Source of the DNA: Stenotrophomonas sp046736075
GTDB taxonomy: Bacteria; Pseudomonadota; Gammaproteobacteria; Xanthomonadales; Xanthomonadaceae
DNA: 64,000 nucleotides
Assembly: GCF_046736075.1 (NCBI RefSeq)
Contig: NZ_CP177163.1
Location: forward strand, 2,604,001-2,668,000
Direction: 5' to 3'
Shown: in pieces, positions 15,743 through 25,044 of the stretch
Numbering within the stretch: position 1 is the stretch's first letter
Layout: each line of letters begins with the position of its first letter
The notes under the pieces: model-generated
What the model saw: only the letters and a program-made list of their open reading frames with translations
Databases searched by the model: none
What the model was told of the DNA's origin: nothing
Translations under genes and position numbers: made by a program

Positions 15743-16540
15743 TCAACGTGCGCGGTAGGCCGGCGGATCAGGCACGTACTGCTGCGGGAACGCCTGCGGC
15801 GCATCGTCGCGGCGCAGCGCACGGCGCGGCATGACCCCGCGCGCGATCAGGTTGCGCTCGCTGTCGTAACGCACATCCAGCCGCTGCGTCGGCATGCGCG
15901 TGGCGCGGTCGAAGGTAGTGTTGTCCGCGCGCGAGTACTCGCGCGCGCCGTGGCCGGTGCCGAGCTGCGGTGCGGGGGCCGCCGCGCCGCGCGCCGAGGC
16001 CATGTCGGCTGCCGCTTCCGCCTGCGGCGCCTCGCGCAGGATCGGGCGCGACGGCCGGGCGATCGGCGGTGCCGGTGCAGGACGGGGCGCTTCACGGAAC
16101 ACGGCGATGCCGATCACCCCGATGTTGTCAGGGCGGTCGGTACGTGCGGCGTAGCTGCGGCCGGGGTCGGTGAACACGAACTGGGCGACCTCGCGCGACG
16201 ACTTGCGCCAGCCGCTGATCTCCGCGCGCTGCCACGGGTCAAGTACGTAGCCGGTCTGGCCGGGGGCGGCGACCTCGCCGGTGATCGCGTTCAGGCCGTC
16301 CACCGACAGCACCACCAGCACGCGCTCGCTGCTGTCGTTGCGCAATGCCACGCTGTAGCGGTGGCCCTGCTGGCCGGCCACCCAGCGCTGTGCGCCGTCC
16401 GGGTACTGGCGCAGCGTGCGGCCGCTGTCGCGGTCCACCACCTGCAGGGAGACCGGGCCGGCATCGTCGGGGAACGGGGCCACGGGCGTGAAACCGCACA
16501 GCATCAACGTGGCCAGCAGGGGCAGGATCAGGCGTTTCAT
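15743..16540 (-). CDS. secreted protein of unknown function
   Basis: This 265-residue protein starts at ATG 16538-16540, which begins a signal peptide (KRLILPLLATLMLCGFTPVAP). The middle (about 20-140) looks like a folded beta-rich domain (VSLQVVDRDSGRTLRQYPDG, VLDPWQRAEISGWRKSSREVA, FTDPGRSYAARTDRPDNIGV). The C-terminal half is low-complexity Ala/Pro/Arg (APAPPIARPSRPILREAPQA). I do not recognise a family. It is convergent with the csbD-like gene and divergent from trpS, with about 107 bp between the starts. Confidence 0.7.
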   Translation of the reverse strand: MKRLILPLLATLMLCGFTPVAPFPDDAGPVSLQVVDRDSGRTLRQYPDGAQRWVAGQQGHRYSVALRNDSSERVLVVLSVDGLNAITGEVAAPGQTGYVLDPWQRAEISGWRKSSREVAQFVFTDPGRSYAARTDRPDNIGVIGIAVFREAPRPAPAPPIARPSRPILREAPQAEAAADMASARGAAAPAPQLGTGHGAREYSRADNTTFDRATRMPTQRLDVRYDSERNLIARGVMPRRALRRDDAPQAFPQQYVPDPPAYRAR

Positions 16541-16647
16541 GGCAGGCATCCGGGTTGGGGTACGGGATTGAACGCCCCAGCCGGCCCAACGGGGTTGCGC
16601 GCGGGCAGGTAAACTGGGGGTGTTCAACTGTCCGTAATGATTCCCTC

Positions 16648-17943
16648 ATGACCACCCGCGTTCTTACCGGCATCACCCCCTCCGGCACCCCCCACCTGGG
16701 CAACTATGTGGGCGCCATCCGTCCGGCCATCGCGGCCAGCCAGGCGTCCGGCATCGAGAGCTTCTTCTTCCTGGCCGACCTGCACAGCCTGATCAAGGCG
16801 CAGGAGCCGGCGCGGACCCAGCGCTCGACCCTGGAGATCGCCGCAAGCTGGCTGGCGTGCGGGCTGGATCCGGACAAGGTGTGGTTCTACCGGCAGAGCG
16901 ACATCCCCGAAACCACCGAGCTGATGTGGCTTCTGACCGCCATCGCCAGCAAGGGCATCCTCAACCGCGCCCATGCCTACAAGGCGGCCGTGGACAAGAA
17001 CCGCGAGGAGCAGCTCGATGACGACGCCGGCATCAGCGCGGGCCTGTTCATGTACCCGGTGCTGATGGCGGCCGACATCCTGATCTTCAAGGCCAACCAT
17101 GTGCCGGTTGGCCGCGACCAGATCCAGCACATCGAGATGGCGCGCGATTTCGCCCAGCGGTTCAATCACGTGTACGGCAAGGAGTATTTCCCGTTGCCGG
17201 AGGTGGTGATCGACGAACAGGTGGCCACGCTGGCCGGCCTGGACGGCCGCAAGATGAGCAAGAGCTACCACAACACGATTCCGCTGTTCGCGCCGCGCGC
17301 GGAGCTGAAAAAGCTGGTGTTCTCGATCCTCACCGACTCGCGCGCACCGGGCGAGCCCAAGAGCACCGAGGGCTCGGCGCTGTTCCAGATGTACCAGGCC
17401 TTCGCCAGCGCCGAACAGACCGCCGCGTTCGCCCAAGCGTTCGCCGACGGCATCGGCTGGGGCGAAGCCAAGCAGCAGCTGTTCGAGCGCATCGACGCGG
17501 AGCTGACCCCGCTGCGCGAGCGTTACGAAGCGTTGATGGCCGAGCCGGAGAAGATCGAGGCGCTGCTGCGTCGCCGTGGCCAGCAGCTGCGCGAGCAGTA
17601 TGCGGTGCCGCTGCTGGCCGAGCTGCGTCATGCAGTGGGCCTGCGCGATCTGTCCAGCGCCGGTGGCGTGGCCAGCGAAGACAGCAGCGAAGCGCGTGCG
17701 GCGCCGCCGATGTTCAAGCAGTACCGCGAGAAGGACGGGCGCTTCTACTTCAAGCTGCTGGCCGGCGATGGCAGCCTGCTGATCCAGAGCGAGGCGTTCG
17801 ATTCGCCGCGCGATGCCGGCCAGCTGATCGGCGTGCTCAAGCAGACCACGCACGGCGATGGCCTGCAGAGCGAGCTGTTCAAGGTCGAGGTCGATGTGGC
17901 GGTGGTGCTGGACGCCCTGCAGGTGCTGCGCGAGCAGGCCTGA
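16648..17943 (+). CDS. trpS: tryptophan--tRNA ligase with C-terminal YegP/DUF1508-like extension
   Basis: This class I synthetase has the HIGH-like TPSGTPHLGN (10-19), the tryptophan-site region DLHSLIK and KMSKS at 202-206. Bacterial TrpS normally ends near residue 335, but this one has 431 residues. Residues 337-352 form an acidic linker, and 363-400 (RFYFKLLAGDGSLLIQSEAF) resemble the YegP/DUF1508 repeat, followed by about 30 helical residues. TAAACT at 16610-16615 is a possible -10 box. Function in tryptophan charging is secure; the role of the extension is unknown. Confidence 0.95.
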   Translation: MTTRVLTGITPSGTPHLGNYVGAIRPAIAASQASGIESFFFLADLHSLIKAQEPARTQRSTLEIAASWLACGLDPDKVWFYRQSDIPETTELMWLLTAIASKGILNRAHAYKAAVDKNREEQLDDDAGISAGLFMYPVLMAADILIFKANHVPVGRDQIQHIEMARDFAQRFNHVYGKEYFPLPEVVIDEQVATLAGLDGRKMSKSYHNTIPLFAPRAELKKLVFSILTDSRAPGEPKSTEGSALFQMYQAFASAEQTAAFAQAFADGIGWGEAKQQLFERIDAELTPLRERYEALMAEPEKIEALLRRRGQQLREQYAVPLLAELRHAVGLRDLSSAGGVASEDSSEARAAPPMFKQYREKDGRFYFKLLAGDGSLLIQSEAFDSPRDAGQLIGVLKQTTHGDGLQSELFKVEVDVAVVLDALQVLREQA

Positions 17944-18000
17944 TCGCACCGGCACCATCGGCGCATGGCATGATGCGGGCATCCTGCACGGGAGACTGCA

Positions 18001-18339
18001 ATGGCTTGGTTGTCGTTGGTGTTGTTCCTGCCGTGGTTCGTGCTGTTGGGCACCTTGTTCTGGCTGTTTCCACGGCAGCCGCGCGGGGCATCGCGGCGCC
18101 TGTTCGACGGCGTCGCGCTGGCACTGGCCTTCGCCCTGAGCATCCTGGCGATGCTGTGGGGGCACCATATCGGGGTGGTGCAGTCCGACGCCGGCCCGAT
18201 CTGGCGGCAGGTGCTGGCCGTGCTGTACGCGTATGGCGCATTCCTGGCGGTGATGGTCGCGGCGATCCTGCTGCGCGGGCCGGCATTGGCGCGACGTTCG
18301 ACCAAAGCCGCATCGAAGCCGGCAGCGGGTTCGCCCTAG
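18001..18339 (+). CDS. small inner-membrane protein of unknown function
   Basis: This 112-residue protein has three predicted transmembrane segments (about 3-24, 37-54 and 72-92) and a basic tail, ARRSTKAASKPAAGSP. It sits 57 bp after trpS and 45 bp before an MBL-fold gene, all in one direction. I recognise no family. Confidence 0.65.
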   Translation: MAWLSLVLFLPWFVLLGTLFWLFPRQPRGASRRLFDGVALALAFALSILAMLWGHHIGVVQSDAGPIWRQVLAVLYAYGAFLAVMVAAILLRGPALARRSTKAASKPAAGSP

Positions 18340-18384
18340 ACTGGGTGTGGCGTAGCACGCCGATTTTTCGCCAGGGATGAGCCG

Positions 18385-19317
18385 ATGACCTCCGACCCCA
18401 GCATCCATACCATCGATACCGCGTTCCAGCGCGACGATTTCGACGCCGCCTACCTGGTGGTCGAGAACGGGCGCGGCGCGTTCATCGACTGCGGCACCGG
18501 ATTGGCGGTGCCGGCCATGCTCAAGGCGCTGGCACGCGCCGGCGTCGCCGCCGACGCCGTGGACTGGCTGGTGCTGACCCACGTGCACCTGGACCACGCC
18601 GGCGGCGCAGGACTGCTGATGCAGCAGCTGCCCAATGCCCGGCTGGTGGTACATCCACGCGGCGCCCCGCACATGGTCGATCCGGCCCGGCTGATCGCCG
18701 GCGCCACCGAGGTGTATGGCGAAGCGGAAATAAAGCGCAGCTACGGTCCGATCCTGGCGGTGCCGGCCGAGCGCGTGGTGATCGCCGACGATGGCCACCG
18801 CGTCGACCTCGCCGGGCGCGTGCTGCACTGCATGCATACGCCCGGCCACGCACGCCACCACCTGTGTGTGTGGGATGCGCGCAGCGCGAGCTGGTTCACC
18901 GGCGACACCTTCGGCCTGTCCTACCGCGAGCTGGACAGCCCGCGCGGCGCGTTCATCCTGCCCACCTCCTCGCCGGTGCAGTTCGAACCGGAGCCGCTGA
19001 AGCAGTCGATCGCGCGGATGCTCGCCTACGCGCCGCAGGCGATGTACCTCACCCACTATGGTCGCGTGCAGGACGTGCCGCGCCTGGCGGCCGACCTGGT
19101 CGAGCAGATCGATGCGATGACCGATATCGCGCGCCAGTGCGATGCGCGGCCCGATCGCCATCGCTGCCTGGTGGCGGCACTGACGGCGCTGTATCTGGAG
19201 CGCGCGCAGGCCCACGGCTGCCCACTGGATGATGCGGCGGTGACGCAGGCGCTGGCGATGGACATCGAGCTCAACGCGCAGGGCCTGGCCTGCTGGCTGG
19301 ACCGCGACCGCCGCTGA
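18385..19317 (+). CDS. MBL-fold metallo-hydrolase
   Basis: This 310-residue cytoplasmic protein has the metallo-beta-lactamase-fold motif THVHLDHAGG (H66, H68, D70, H71), with further ligand regions HTPGHARHH and WFTGDTFG, and THYG near the C-terminus. The glyoxalase-II-like layout suggests a thioester or lactone substrate, but none can be assigned. ATG 18385 follows GATGAGCCG. Confidence 0.85.
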   Translation: MTSDPSIHTIDTAFQRDDFDAAYLVVENGRGAFIDCGTGLAVPAMLKALARAGVAADAVDWLVLTHVHLDHAGGAGLLMQQLPNARLVVHPRGAPHMVDPARLIAGATEVYGEAEIKRSYGPILAVPAERVVIADDGHRVDLAGRVLHCMHTPGHARHHLCVWDARSASWFTGDTFGLSYRELDSPRGAFILPTSSPVQFEPEPLKQSIARMLAYAPQAMYLTHYGRVQDVPRLAADLVEQIDAMTDIARQCDARPDRHRCLVAALTALYLERAQAHGCPLDDAAVTQALAMDIELNAQGLACWLDRDRR

Positions 19318-19397
19318 GGCGGCCGGGGCAGCGGTCACGCAGGTGTCACGTTACACTCGGGGCTTCCGTTTTCCGCCTGGTGTCTGCCGTGAATCCG

Positions 19398-21050
19398 ATG
19401 CGCATGCTGCTGTTGTCGTCCTGTCTGTTCGTCGGCGGTCTGGCCCACGCGGCCAATGACCTGCCCGGTGGCGGCATCGACCCGGACGCGCTGTCGCGGC
19501 ATGTACGCATCCTGGCGTCTGACGCCTTCGAAGGACGCGCCCCGGCGTCGGCGGGCGAAGAGCGCACCGTCCAGTACCTCACCGACGAGTTCCGCAGGTA
19601 CGGCCTGCAGCCCGGCGGCGTGGATGGCAGTTGGGTGCAGCCGGTGCCGATGGTGCGCGCGCAGGTCGATGGCCCGGTGCGCGCACAGCTGCGCCAGAAC
19701 GGCACACTGCATACCCTGGCCAATGGCGAGGATGTGACGTTGCAGAGCCTGCGGCCGCAGGCGCTGGTGGACATCAAGGACGCGCCGCTGGTGTTCGTCG
19801 GTTACGGCATCGATGCGCCGGACCGGCAGTGGAACGACTACAAGGACGTCGATCTGCACGGCAAGATCGCCGTGGTGCTGATCAACGATGCCGATTTCGA
19901 GGCCGATGCGCCGGGCGCGTTCGATGGCAAGGCGGTGACCTACTACGGCCGCTGGACCTACAAGTTCGAAGAAGCCGCCCGCCGTGGCGCGCAGGGCGTG
20001 CTGATCGTGCATGAGACCGCGCCGGCCGCATATGGCTGGGCCACGGTGAAGAGCTCGGGCACCTCGCCGCTGTTCGACATCGAGCGCACGCCCGAGCAGG
20101 CGCTGGCCCAGCACGTGCCGGTGCGCGGCTGGATGCAGCGTGCGCTCGCCGAGCAGCTGTTCCGCGATGCCGGCCTGGATTTCGAGGCCGAGAAGCGCCG
20201 GGCGATGACGCCTGCGTTCACCCCGGTCGCGCTCGGCGATGCGCGGCTGTCGGTGAACTTCAAGCTCAAGCGCGAGCAGGTGATCACCCGCAACGTGGTG
20301 GCCAAGCTGCCCGGCGGCGCGCATGCCGACGAGGCGGTGATCTTCTCCGCGCACTGGGATGCCTTCGGCATCGGCCAGCCCGATGCCAAGGGCGACCGCA
20401 TCCGCCGTGGCGCGATCGACAACGCCACCGGCGTGGCCACCGTGCTGGAACTGGGCCGCGTGTTCGCCGCCGGCCCGCAGCCGCAGCGCACGCTGTACTT
20501 CGTGGCGCTGACCGCCGAGGAGAAGGGCCTGCTCGGTGCCAGCTACTACGCCGCGCACCCGCTCGCGCCGCTGGACAAGACCGCCGCGGTGCTCAACATC
20601 GAGATGTTCAGCCCGGACGGTCCGACCCGCGACATCGCCTCGTGGGGCAAGGGCCGGGTGTCGCTGGAAGGTGACCTGGAGCGCGTGGCCAAGGCCCGCG
20701 GCCGCACCTACTCGCCGGACCCGAACCTGGAAGCCGGCTTCTTCTATCGCGCCGACCATTTCGCGTTCGCGCGTCTGGGCGTGCCCGCCATCACCATCGG
20801 CCCGGGGCTGGACATGACCGACGGCGGGGTGGAGAAGGGCCGCGCGCTGCGCGATGCGTACTTCGCTGCGTGCTACCACCAGGCCTGCGACGCCTGGACC
20901 CCGGGCTGGGACCCGAGCGGCCACGCCGCCGATACCCTGCTGGTCTACGACCTGGGCGCGGAACTGGCCAACAGCCGCCGCTGGCCGCACTGGGAAGAGG
21001 GATCGGAGTTCCGCGCGGTGCGCGAGCAGAGCGAATCGGCGCGCCGCTGA
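19398..21050 (+). CDS. secreted M28-family metallopeptidase with PA domain
   Basis: This 550-residue protein has a signal peptide (RMLLLSSCLFVGGLAHA), an M28 catalytic fold interrupted by a PA domain (about 140-260), and the dizinc ligands in FSAHWDAFG, RGAIDNATG, TAEEKGLLG, NIEMFS and RADHFAF. It should act as a periplasmic or secreted aminopeptidase. In-frame GTG codons at 19380 and 19389 are alternative starts; 19398 begins the signal peptide directly. TTACACT ending at 19356 resembles a -10 box. Confidence 0.9.
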   Translation: MRMLLLSSCLFVGGLAHAANDLPGGGIDPDALSRHVRILASDAFEGRAPASAGEERTVQYLTDEFRRYGLQPGGVDGSWVQPVPMVRAQVDGPVRAQLRQNGTLHTLANGEDVTLQSLRPQALVDIKDAPLVFVGYGIDAPDRQWNDYKDVDLHGKIAVVLINDADFEADAPGAFDGKAVTYYGRWTYKFEEAARRGAQGVLIVHETAPAAYGWATVKSSGTSPLFDIERTPEQALAQHVPVRGWMQRALAEQLFRDAGLDFEAEKRRAMTPAFTPVALGDARLSVNFKLKREQVITRNVVAKLPGGAHADEAVIFSAHWDAFGIGQPDAKGDRIRRGAIDNATGVATVLELGRVFAAGPQPQRTLYFVALTAEEKGLLGASYYAAHPLAPLDKTAAVLNIEMFSPDGPTRDIASWGKGRVSLEGDLERVAKARGRTYSPDPNLEAGFFYRADHFAFARLGVPAITIGPGLDMTDGGVEKGRALRDAYFAACYHQACDAWTPGWDPSGHAADTLLVYDLGAELANSRRWPHWEEGSEFRAVREQSESARR

Positions 21051-21053
21051 CGC

Positions 21054-21662
21054 TCAGCGCCGGCGTGGCCCCCGACGTGGCAGCGGATTCACCGTGCGCG
21101 GCGGACGGTGGTCACGCATTACATACCAGGCCGCCGCCAGCGCACCCGCCGCGATGACGACCTGGATGCTCTGCTGCACGATGAACACCGCGGGCGACTG
21201 TTCATACCAGAGCCAGCGCGGTGGCCCGCGCTGGACGAGGGGAGCGACGCCCCGATACACGGCCAGCCCGACGCCCAGCATCACCCACGCCGCGAAGGCG
21301 TGCAGTGCGACGAACGCGTACACGTGGGCGCGTCCGGCGCGCCGTTGGCTGGCGCGCTGCCGATACAGCGCCACGACGGTGAACAGCGCCGCCACCACCG
21401 CCACCCCGGACAGCCCCTGCGACAGCCGCGGCGCCCAGGCACGCACCTTGTTGTCGCGTTGTTCCAGCACCTCGCAGGCGCGCACGTGCGCCTGCATGTC
21501 AGCCGCGGTGGCAGGCGGCGCGTAGGGGCGCGGGTGGGTGTCGGGCACGGCAACCCCTGCCCGGCACTCGCGCGCTTCGCCCAGCGCCGGGACCCAGGGT
21601 CCCAGCGCCATCACCGCCAACAGCATCCATGCACGCACGGCCCGCGACCTTGTGCTTCGCAC
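21054..21662 (-). CDS. membrane protein of unknown function
   Basis: This 202-residue protein has an N-terminal hydrophobic segment or signal (AWMLLAVMALGPWVPALG), a short Cys-containing extracytoplasmic part, and three transmembrane helices (about 84-101, 112-131 and 155-178), ending in an Arg/Pro-rich tail. It lies 6 bp upstream of the MFS gene stop on the same strand as the MFS carrier, so it may be cotranscribed with it. No family recognised. Confidence 0.6.
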   Translation of the reverse strand: MRSTRSRAVRAWMLLAVMALGPWVPALGEARECRAGVAVPDTHPRPYAPPATAADMQAHVRACEVLEQRDNKVRAWAPRLSQGLSGVAVVAALFTVVALYRQRASQRRAGRAHVYAFVALHAFAAWVMLGVGLAVYRGVAPLVQRGPPRWLWYEQSPAVFIVQQSIQVVIAAGALAAAWYVMRDHRPPRTVNPLPRRGPRRR

Positions 21663-21668
21663 GCCCGC

Positions 21669-23012
21669 TTACGGGTGCGTGCGGGTGCCGTCCAGCCAGT
21701 TGGGGCCCTTGTTCTTCAGGAAGAACACGTAGACCACCAGCGACACCGCGATCACGGCGGTGACATAGATCGCGAACGAGGTGACATGGCCGGTCTTCAG
21801 CGCGCCCTGGTACAGCAGCGGGGCGGTGCCGCCGAACAGCGAATTGGCCACCGCGTAGCCGAAGCCCACGCCCAGCGCACGCACGTGGGTGGGGAACAGC
21901 TCGGCCTTCACCACGGCATTGATCGAGGTATAGCCGGTGAGGATGACAAAGCCGATTGCCAGCACCAGGAACGCCATCAGCGGGTCGTGCTGGTTGGGCA
22001 GTTCGGTGATCAGGTACCAGGTGTACAGCACGCCGCCGATGCCGAAGAACACCAGCAGGCTCTTGCGCCCGACGATGTCCGACAGCCAGCCGCCGATCGG
22101 CTGCAGCACCATCAGGAAGGTCAGCACGCCGAGGTTGATCAGCGTGCCGGTCATCACGTCGTCGCCGGCGAAGGCGCTCTGGATCATCTTCGGCCCGTTG
22201 ACCGAGTAGGTGTAGAACGCCACGGTGCCGCCGGCCGTGATCAGGAAGCACAGCAGCAGCGGGCGCCACTGGTGTACGAACAGCTCGTACATCGAGCCGG
22301 ATGCCTTGGCCTTGCCGGTCTTGGCCGCCTCGATGGAGTCTTCGCCCAGCGATTCGTCCATCGTGCGGCGCAGCCAGAACACCACGATCGCGGCGATGCC
22401 GCCGATGCCGAAGGCGATGCGCCAGCCCCATTCGGAGATCTGCGGCTTGTCCCAGAAGGTAAGCATGGCCAGCAGCGTGAGCTGCGCCAGCACATGGCCG
22501 CCGACCAGGGTCACGTAGTGGAACGAGGACAGGAAGCCACGGCGGCCCGGAATGGCTGCTTCGGACATGTAGGTCGCGCTGGTGCCGTACTCACCGCCGG
22601 TGGCGAAGCCCTGCAGCAGGCGCGCGAACAGCAGGATGACCGCCGCCCAGATGCCGATCTGCGATGCGGTGGGGGTGATGGCGATCAGGAACGAACAGCC
22701 GGCCATGACCGTCACCGAGACCGTCAGCGCCAGGCGGCGCCCGTAGCGGTCGGCGAAGCGGCCGAAGTACCACGCCCCGATCGGGCGCATCAGGAAGGTG
22801 GCGGCGAAGATCGCCCAGACGTACATGGTGGAGTTCTTGTCGGCGGCCGAGAAGAACTGCGATTCGAAGTACACCGCGAACACCGAGTAGACGTAGACGT
22901 CATACCACTCGACCAGATTGCCGGCCGAGCCTTTGAGGGTGTTGGAAATGGAGCGGCGCAGGGCGGCGCGGGAGGCGTCGCGCGGAATCGCCGGAGGGGA
23001 GATCGTGCTCAT
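21669..23012 (-). CDS. MFS transporter of the metabolite:H+ symporter (MHS) family
   Basis: This 447-residue, 12-helix inner-membrane carrier has the MHS signatures GNLVEWYDVYVYS, RPIGAWYFGRFADRYGRR between TM2 and TM3, and RLLQGFATGGEYGTSATYM. It is close to the alpha-ketoglutarate permease (KgtP) and dicarboxylate/betaine types. The central loop (SLGEDSIEAAKTGKAK) is normal. The exact substrate cannot be read; a dicarboxylate is the best guess. Confidence 0.88.
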   Translation of the reverse strand: MSTISPPAIPRDASRAALRRSISNTLKGSAGNLVEWYDVYVYSVFAVYFESQFFSAADKNSTMYVWAIFAATFLMRPIGAWYFGRFADRYGRRLALTVSVTVMAGCSFLIAITPTASQIGIWAAVILLFARLLQGFATGGEYGTSATYMSEAAIPGRRGFLSSFHYVTLVGGHVLAQLTLLAMLTFWDKPQISEWGWRIAFGIGGIAAIVVFWLRRTMDESLGEDSIEAAKTGKAKASGSMYELFVHQWRPLLLCFLITAGGTVAFYTYSVNGPKMIQSAFAGDDVMTGTLINLGVLTFLMVLQPIGGWLSDIVGRKSLLVFFGIGGVLYTWYLITELPNQHDPLMAFLVLAIGFVILTGYTSINAVVKAELFPTHVRALGVGFGYAVANSLFGGTAPLLYQGALKTGHVTSFAIYVTAVIAVSLVVYVFFLKNKGPNWLDGTRTHP

Positions 23013-23206
23013 GCAGGGTAGGGGTCCTGGCTGGGAAACGGTCGAACTGGCCGGGCAGCGGCCCGGGGCGCGGGGCGCGCAGGCGCCTGGCAGCTCCTTG
23101 GTACCTTATCGCACGTCAACGACAGGTGCCCGCGCGATGGCGGCGGGACCACCGCAGCGCATACAGCATGCCGTTTCCCGGGGTGATGGCCGGCAGCGTA
23201 GTGGCC

Positions 23207-23212
23207 TAGAAT
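23207..23212 (+). promoter_or_regulatory. -10 element ahead of the EamA pair
   Basis: TAGAAT is placed 27 bp before the ATG at 23240, in the 227-bp interval between two divergent transporter genes. The same hexamer recurs before several plus-strand genes in this window. Confidence 0.4.
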
Positions 23213-23239
23213 TCCCATTCCCCCGGATGGTGGTGTGCC

Positions 23240-24139
23240 ATGTCTTCACCTGAACCCGCAGCGGCTGCTCCCCGGAGCGGCCTTGTCGTACTTGCCTTGT
23301 TGCTGGTTTACGTGGTCTGGGGGTCCACCTATCTCGGCATCCGGCTGGCGCTGGAGGGCGGCGCGCTGCCGTTGACGACCGTGTCCGGCGCGCGCTTCAT
23401 CATCGCCGGCTCGCTGATGTACGCGGTGCTGCGCTGGCGCGGCATGCCGGCACCGACCCGGCGGCAGTGGCGCAACCTGGGCATCATGGGCCTGACCATG
23501 CTGGTGCTGGGCAACGGCATGGTGGTGCTGGCCGAGCGCACGGTGTCCTCGGGCCTGGCCGCCACCGCGGTGGCATCGGTGCCGCTGTGGATGGCGCTGT
23601 TCGCGGCGATGCGTGGCCAGCATGCCAGCCGCGGGGAGTGGCTGGGCATCGCGATCGGCTTCCTCGGCGTGGTCTGGCTCAACGCCGGCAGCAGCCTGAC
23701 CGCCTCGCCGCAGGGGCTGATCCTGCTGCTGGTCGCCCCCATCGGCTGGGCATTCGGCTCGATCTGGGCGCGCGGGCTGGACCTGCCCAGCCCGTTCATG
23801 ACCGCAGCCGGGCAGATGCTCTGCGGCGGCGTGATGCTGGTGGCGCTGGGCCTGGCAACGGGTGAGCGCCCCACCACCTGGCCCTCCGTCAATGGGCTGG
23901 CCGCCGTGGCCTACCTGTGCGTGTTCGGCTCGATCGTGGCGTTCACCGCGTATGTGTGGCTGCTGCACAACGTGCGCCCGGCACTGGTGGCCAGCTATGC
24001 CTACGTCAACCCGGTGATCGCGGTGATCCTGGGCGTGATCATCGGCAACGAGCAGTTCGGTGGGCATGACCTGCTGGCGATGGCGGTGATCCTGGCCGGC
24101 GTGGTGGTGCTGACCCTGGCCCGGACGCGCGCGAAATGA
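23240..24139 (+). CDS. EamA-family transporter, YedA-like
   Basis: This 299-residue protein has ten transmembrane helices in two EamA repeats (about 12-135 and 155-290), starting YVVWGSTYLGIRLALEG. It is a drug/metabolite-transporter-superfamily exporter of unknown substrate. The stop overlaps the start of rarD by 4 bp (ATGA). Confidence 0.85.
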   Translation: MSSPEPAAAAPRSGLVVLALLLVYVVWGSTYLGIRLALEGGALPLTTVSGARFIIAGSLMYAVLRWRGMPAPTRRQWRNLGIMGLTMLVLGNGMVVLAERTVSSGLAATAVASVPLWMALFAAMRGQHASRGEWLGIAIGFLGVVWLNAGSSLTASPQGLILLLVAPIGWAFGSIWARGLDLPSPFMTAAGQMLCGGVMLVALGLATGERPTTWPSVNGLAAVAYLCVFGSIVAFTAYVWLLHNVRPALVASYAYVNPVIAVILGVIIGNEQFGGHDLLAMAVILAGVVVLTLARTRAK

Positions 24140-25044
24140 GCCTGTCGCCGCAGCACAGCCTGCAGGAACAACGCCGCGGGCTGGCGATCACCGCGTTCAC
24201 CTTCACCCTGTGGGGGCTGGTGCCGGTCTACTGGCACCTGCTCAAGGCGGTACCGTCGCAGCAGATCATCGCCCACCGCATCATCTGGAGCACGGTGCTG
24301 GTCGTGGCCTGGCTGCTGTTGAGCGTGGGGACCGGGTGGTGGAAGGCCATCGCCGCGCAGAAGCGGGCATTGCCGACGCTGGCGCTGAGCAGCCTGGCGA
24401 TCGCGTTCAACTGGGGCCTGTACATCTGGGCGATCAACGCCGGCCACGTGATCGAAACCAGTCTGGGCTACTTCATCAACCCGCTGGTCAGCGTGCTGCT
24501 CGGGGTGGTGGTGCTCAAGGAGCGCCTGCACCGGTTGCAGTGGCTGGCGGTGGGCTGCGCCGGGCTGGGCGTGGCCTGGCTGACCATCGATGCGGGCACG
24601 CCGCCGTGGATCGCGCTGGGGCTGGCCTGTTCGTTCGGGCTGTACGGCCTGCTGCGCAAGCTGATTTCGGTCGACCCGGTGGCCGGGCTGGGCGTGGAAA
24701 GCCTGTATCTGTTCCTGCCGGCCATCGGCTTCGCGCTGTGGAGCGAGAACGGGCATGGCGGTGGCTTCTTCGGTGGCTGGGGCTGGCAGAACGATGCGCT
24801 GCTGATCCTTGGCGGCGCGGTCACGGCCCTGCCGCTGATCGGCTTCGCCTACGGGGTCAAGCGCATTCCGTTGTCGCTGGTCGGCATCCTGCAGTACATC
24901 GCGCCGAGCCTGGGCCTGCTGCTGGGCGTGTTCTTCTTCCGCGAACCGTTCGACACCGCCAAGGCCATCGGCTTCGCCGCGATCTGGACCGGGCTGGCGC
25001 TGTTCATCGGCGACAGCGTGTGGCGGTCGCGCAAGGCAGCCTGA
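24136..25044 (+). CDS. rarD: EamA-family transporter RarD
   Basis: This 302-residue protein has ten transmembrane helices and RarD signatures near the N-terminus (TLWGLVPVYWHLLKAVPSQQ, then HRIIWS) and NWGLYIWAINAGHVIETSLG in the middle. RarD proteins are chloramphenicol-sensitivity-type permeases, probably amino-acid or metabolite exporters. It is translationally coupled to the preceding EamA gene and followed directly by a large REP array. Confidence 0.9.
   Translation: MSLSPQHSLQEQRRGLAITAFTFTLWGLVPVYWHLLKAVPSQQIIAHRIIWSTVLVVAWLLLSVGTGWWKAIAAQKRALPTLALSSLAIAFNWGLYIWAINAGHVIETSLGYFINPLVSVLLGVVVLKERLHRLQWLAVGCAGLGVAWLTIDAGTPPWIALGLACSFGLYGLLRKLISVDPVAGLGVESLYLFLPAIGFALWSENGHGGGFFGGWGWQNDALLILGGAVTALPLIGFAYGVKRIPLSLVGILQYIAPSLGLLLGVFFFREPFDTAKAIGFAAIWTGLALFIGDSVWRSRKAA

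Noticed and set aside
16624..19338. Very long open frame on the minus strand opposite trpS and the MBL gene
   Set aside because: It is the antisense shadow of strongly supported plus-strand genes; the translation is Arg/His/Gln-rich without domains. Similar shadows lie opposite the MHS carrier, the TonB receptor and the permease genes.
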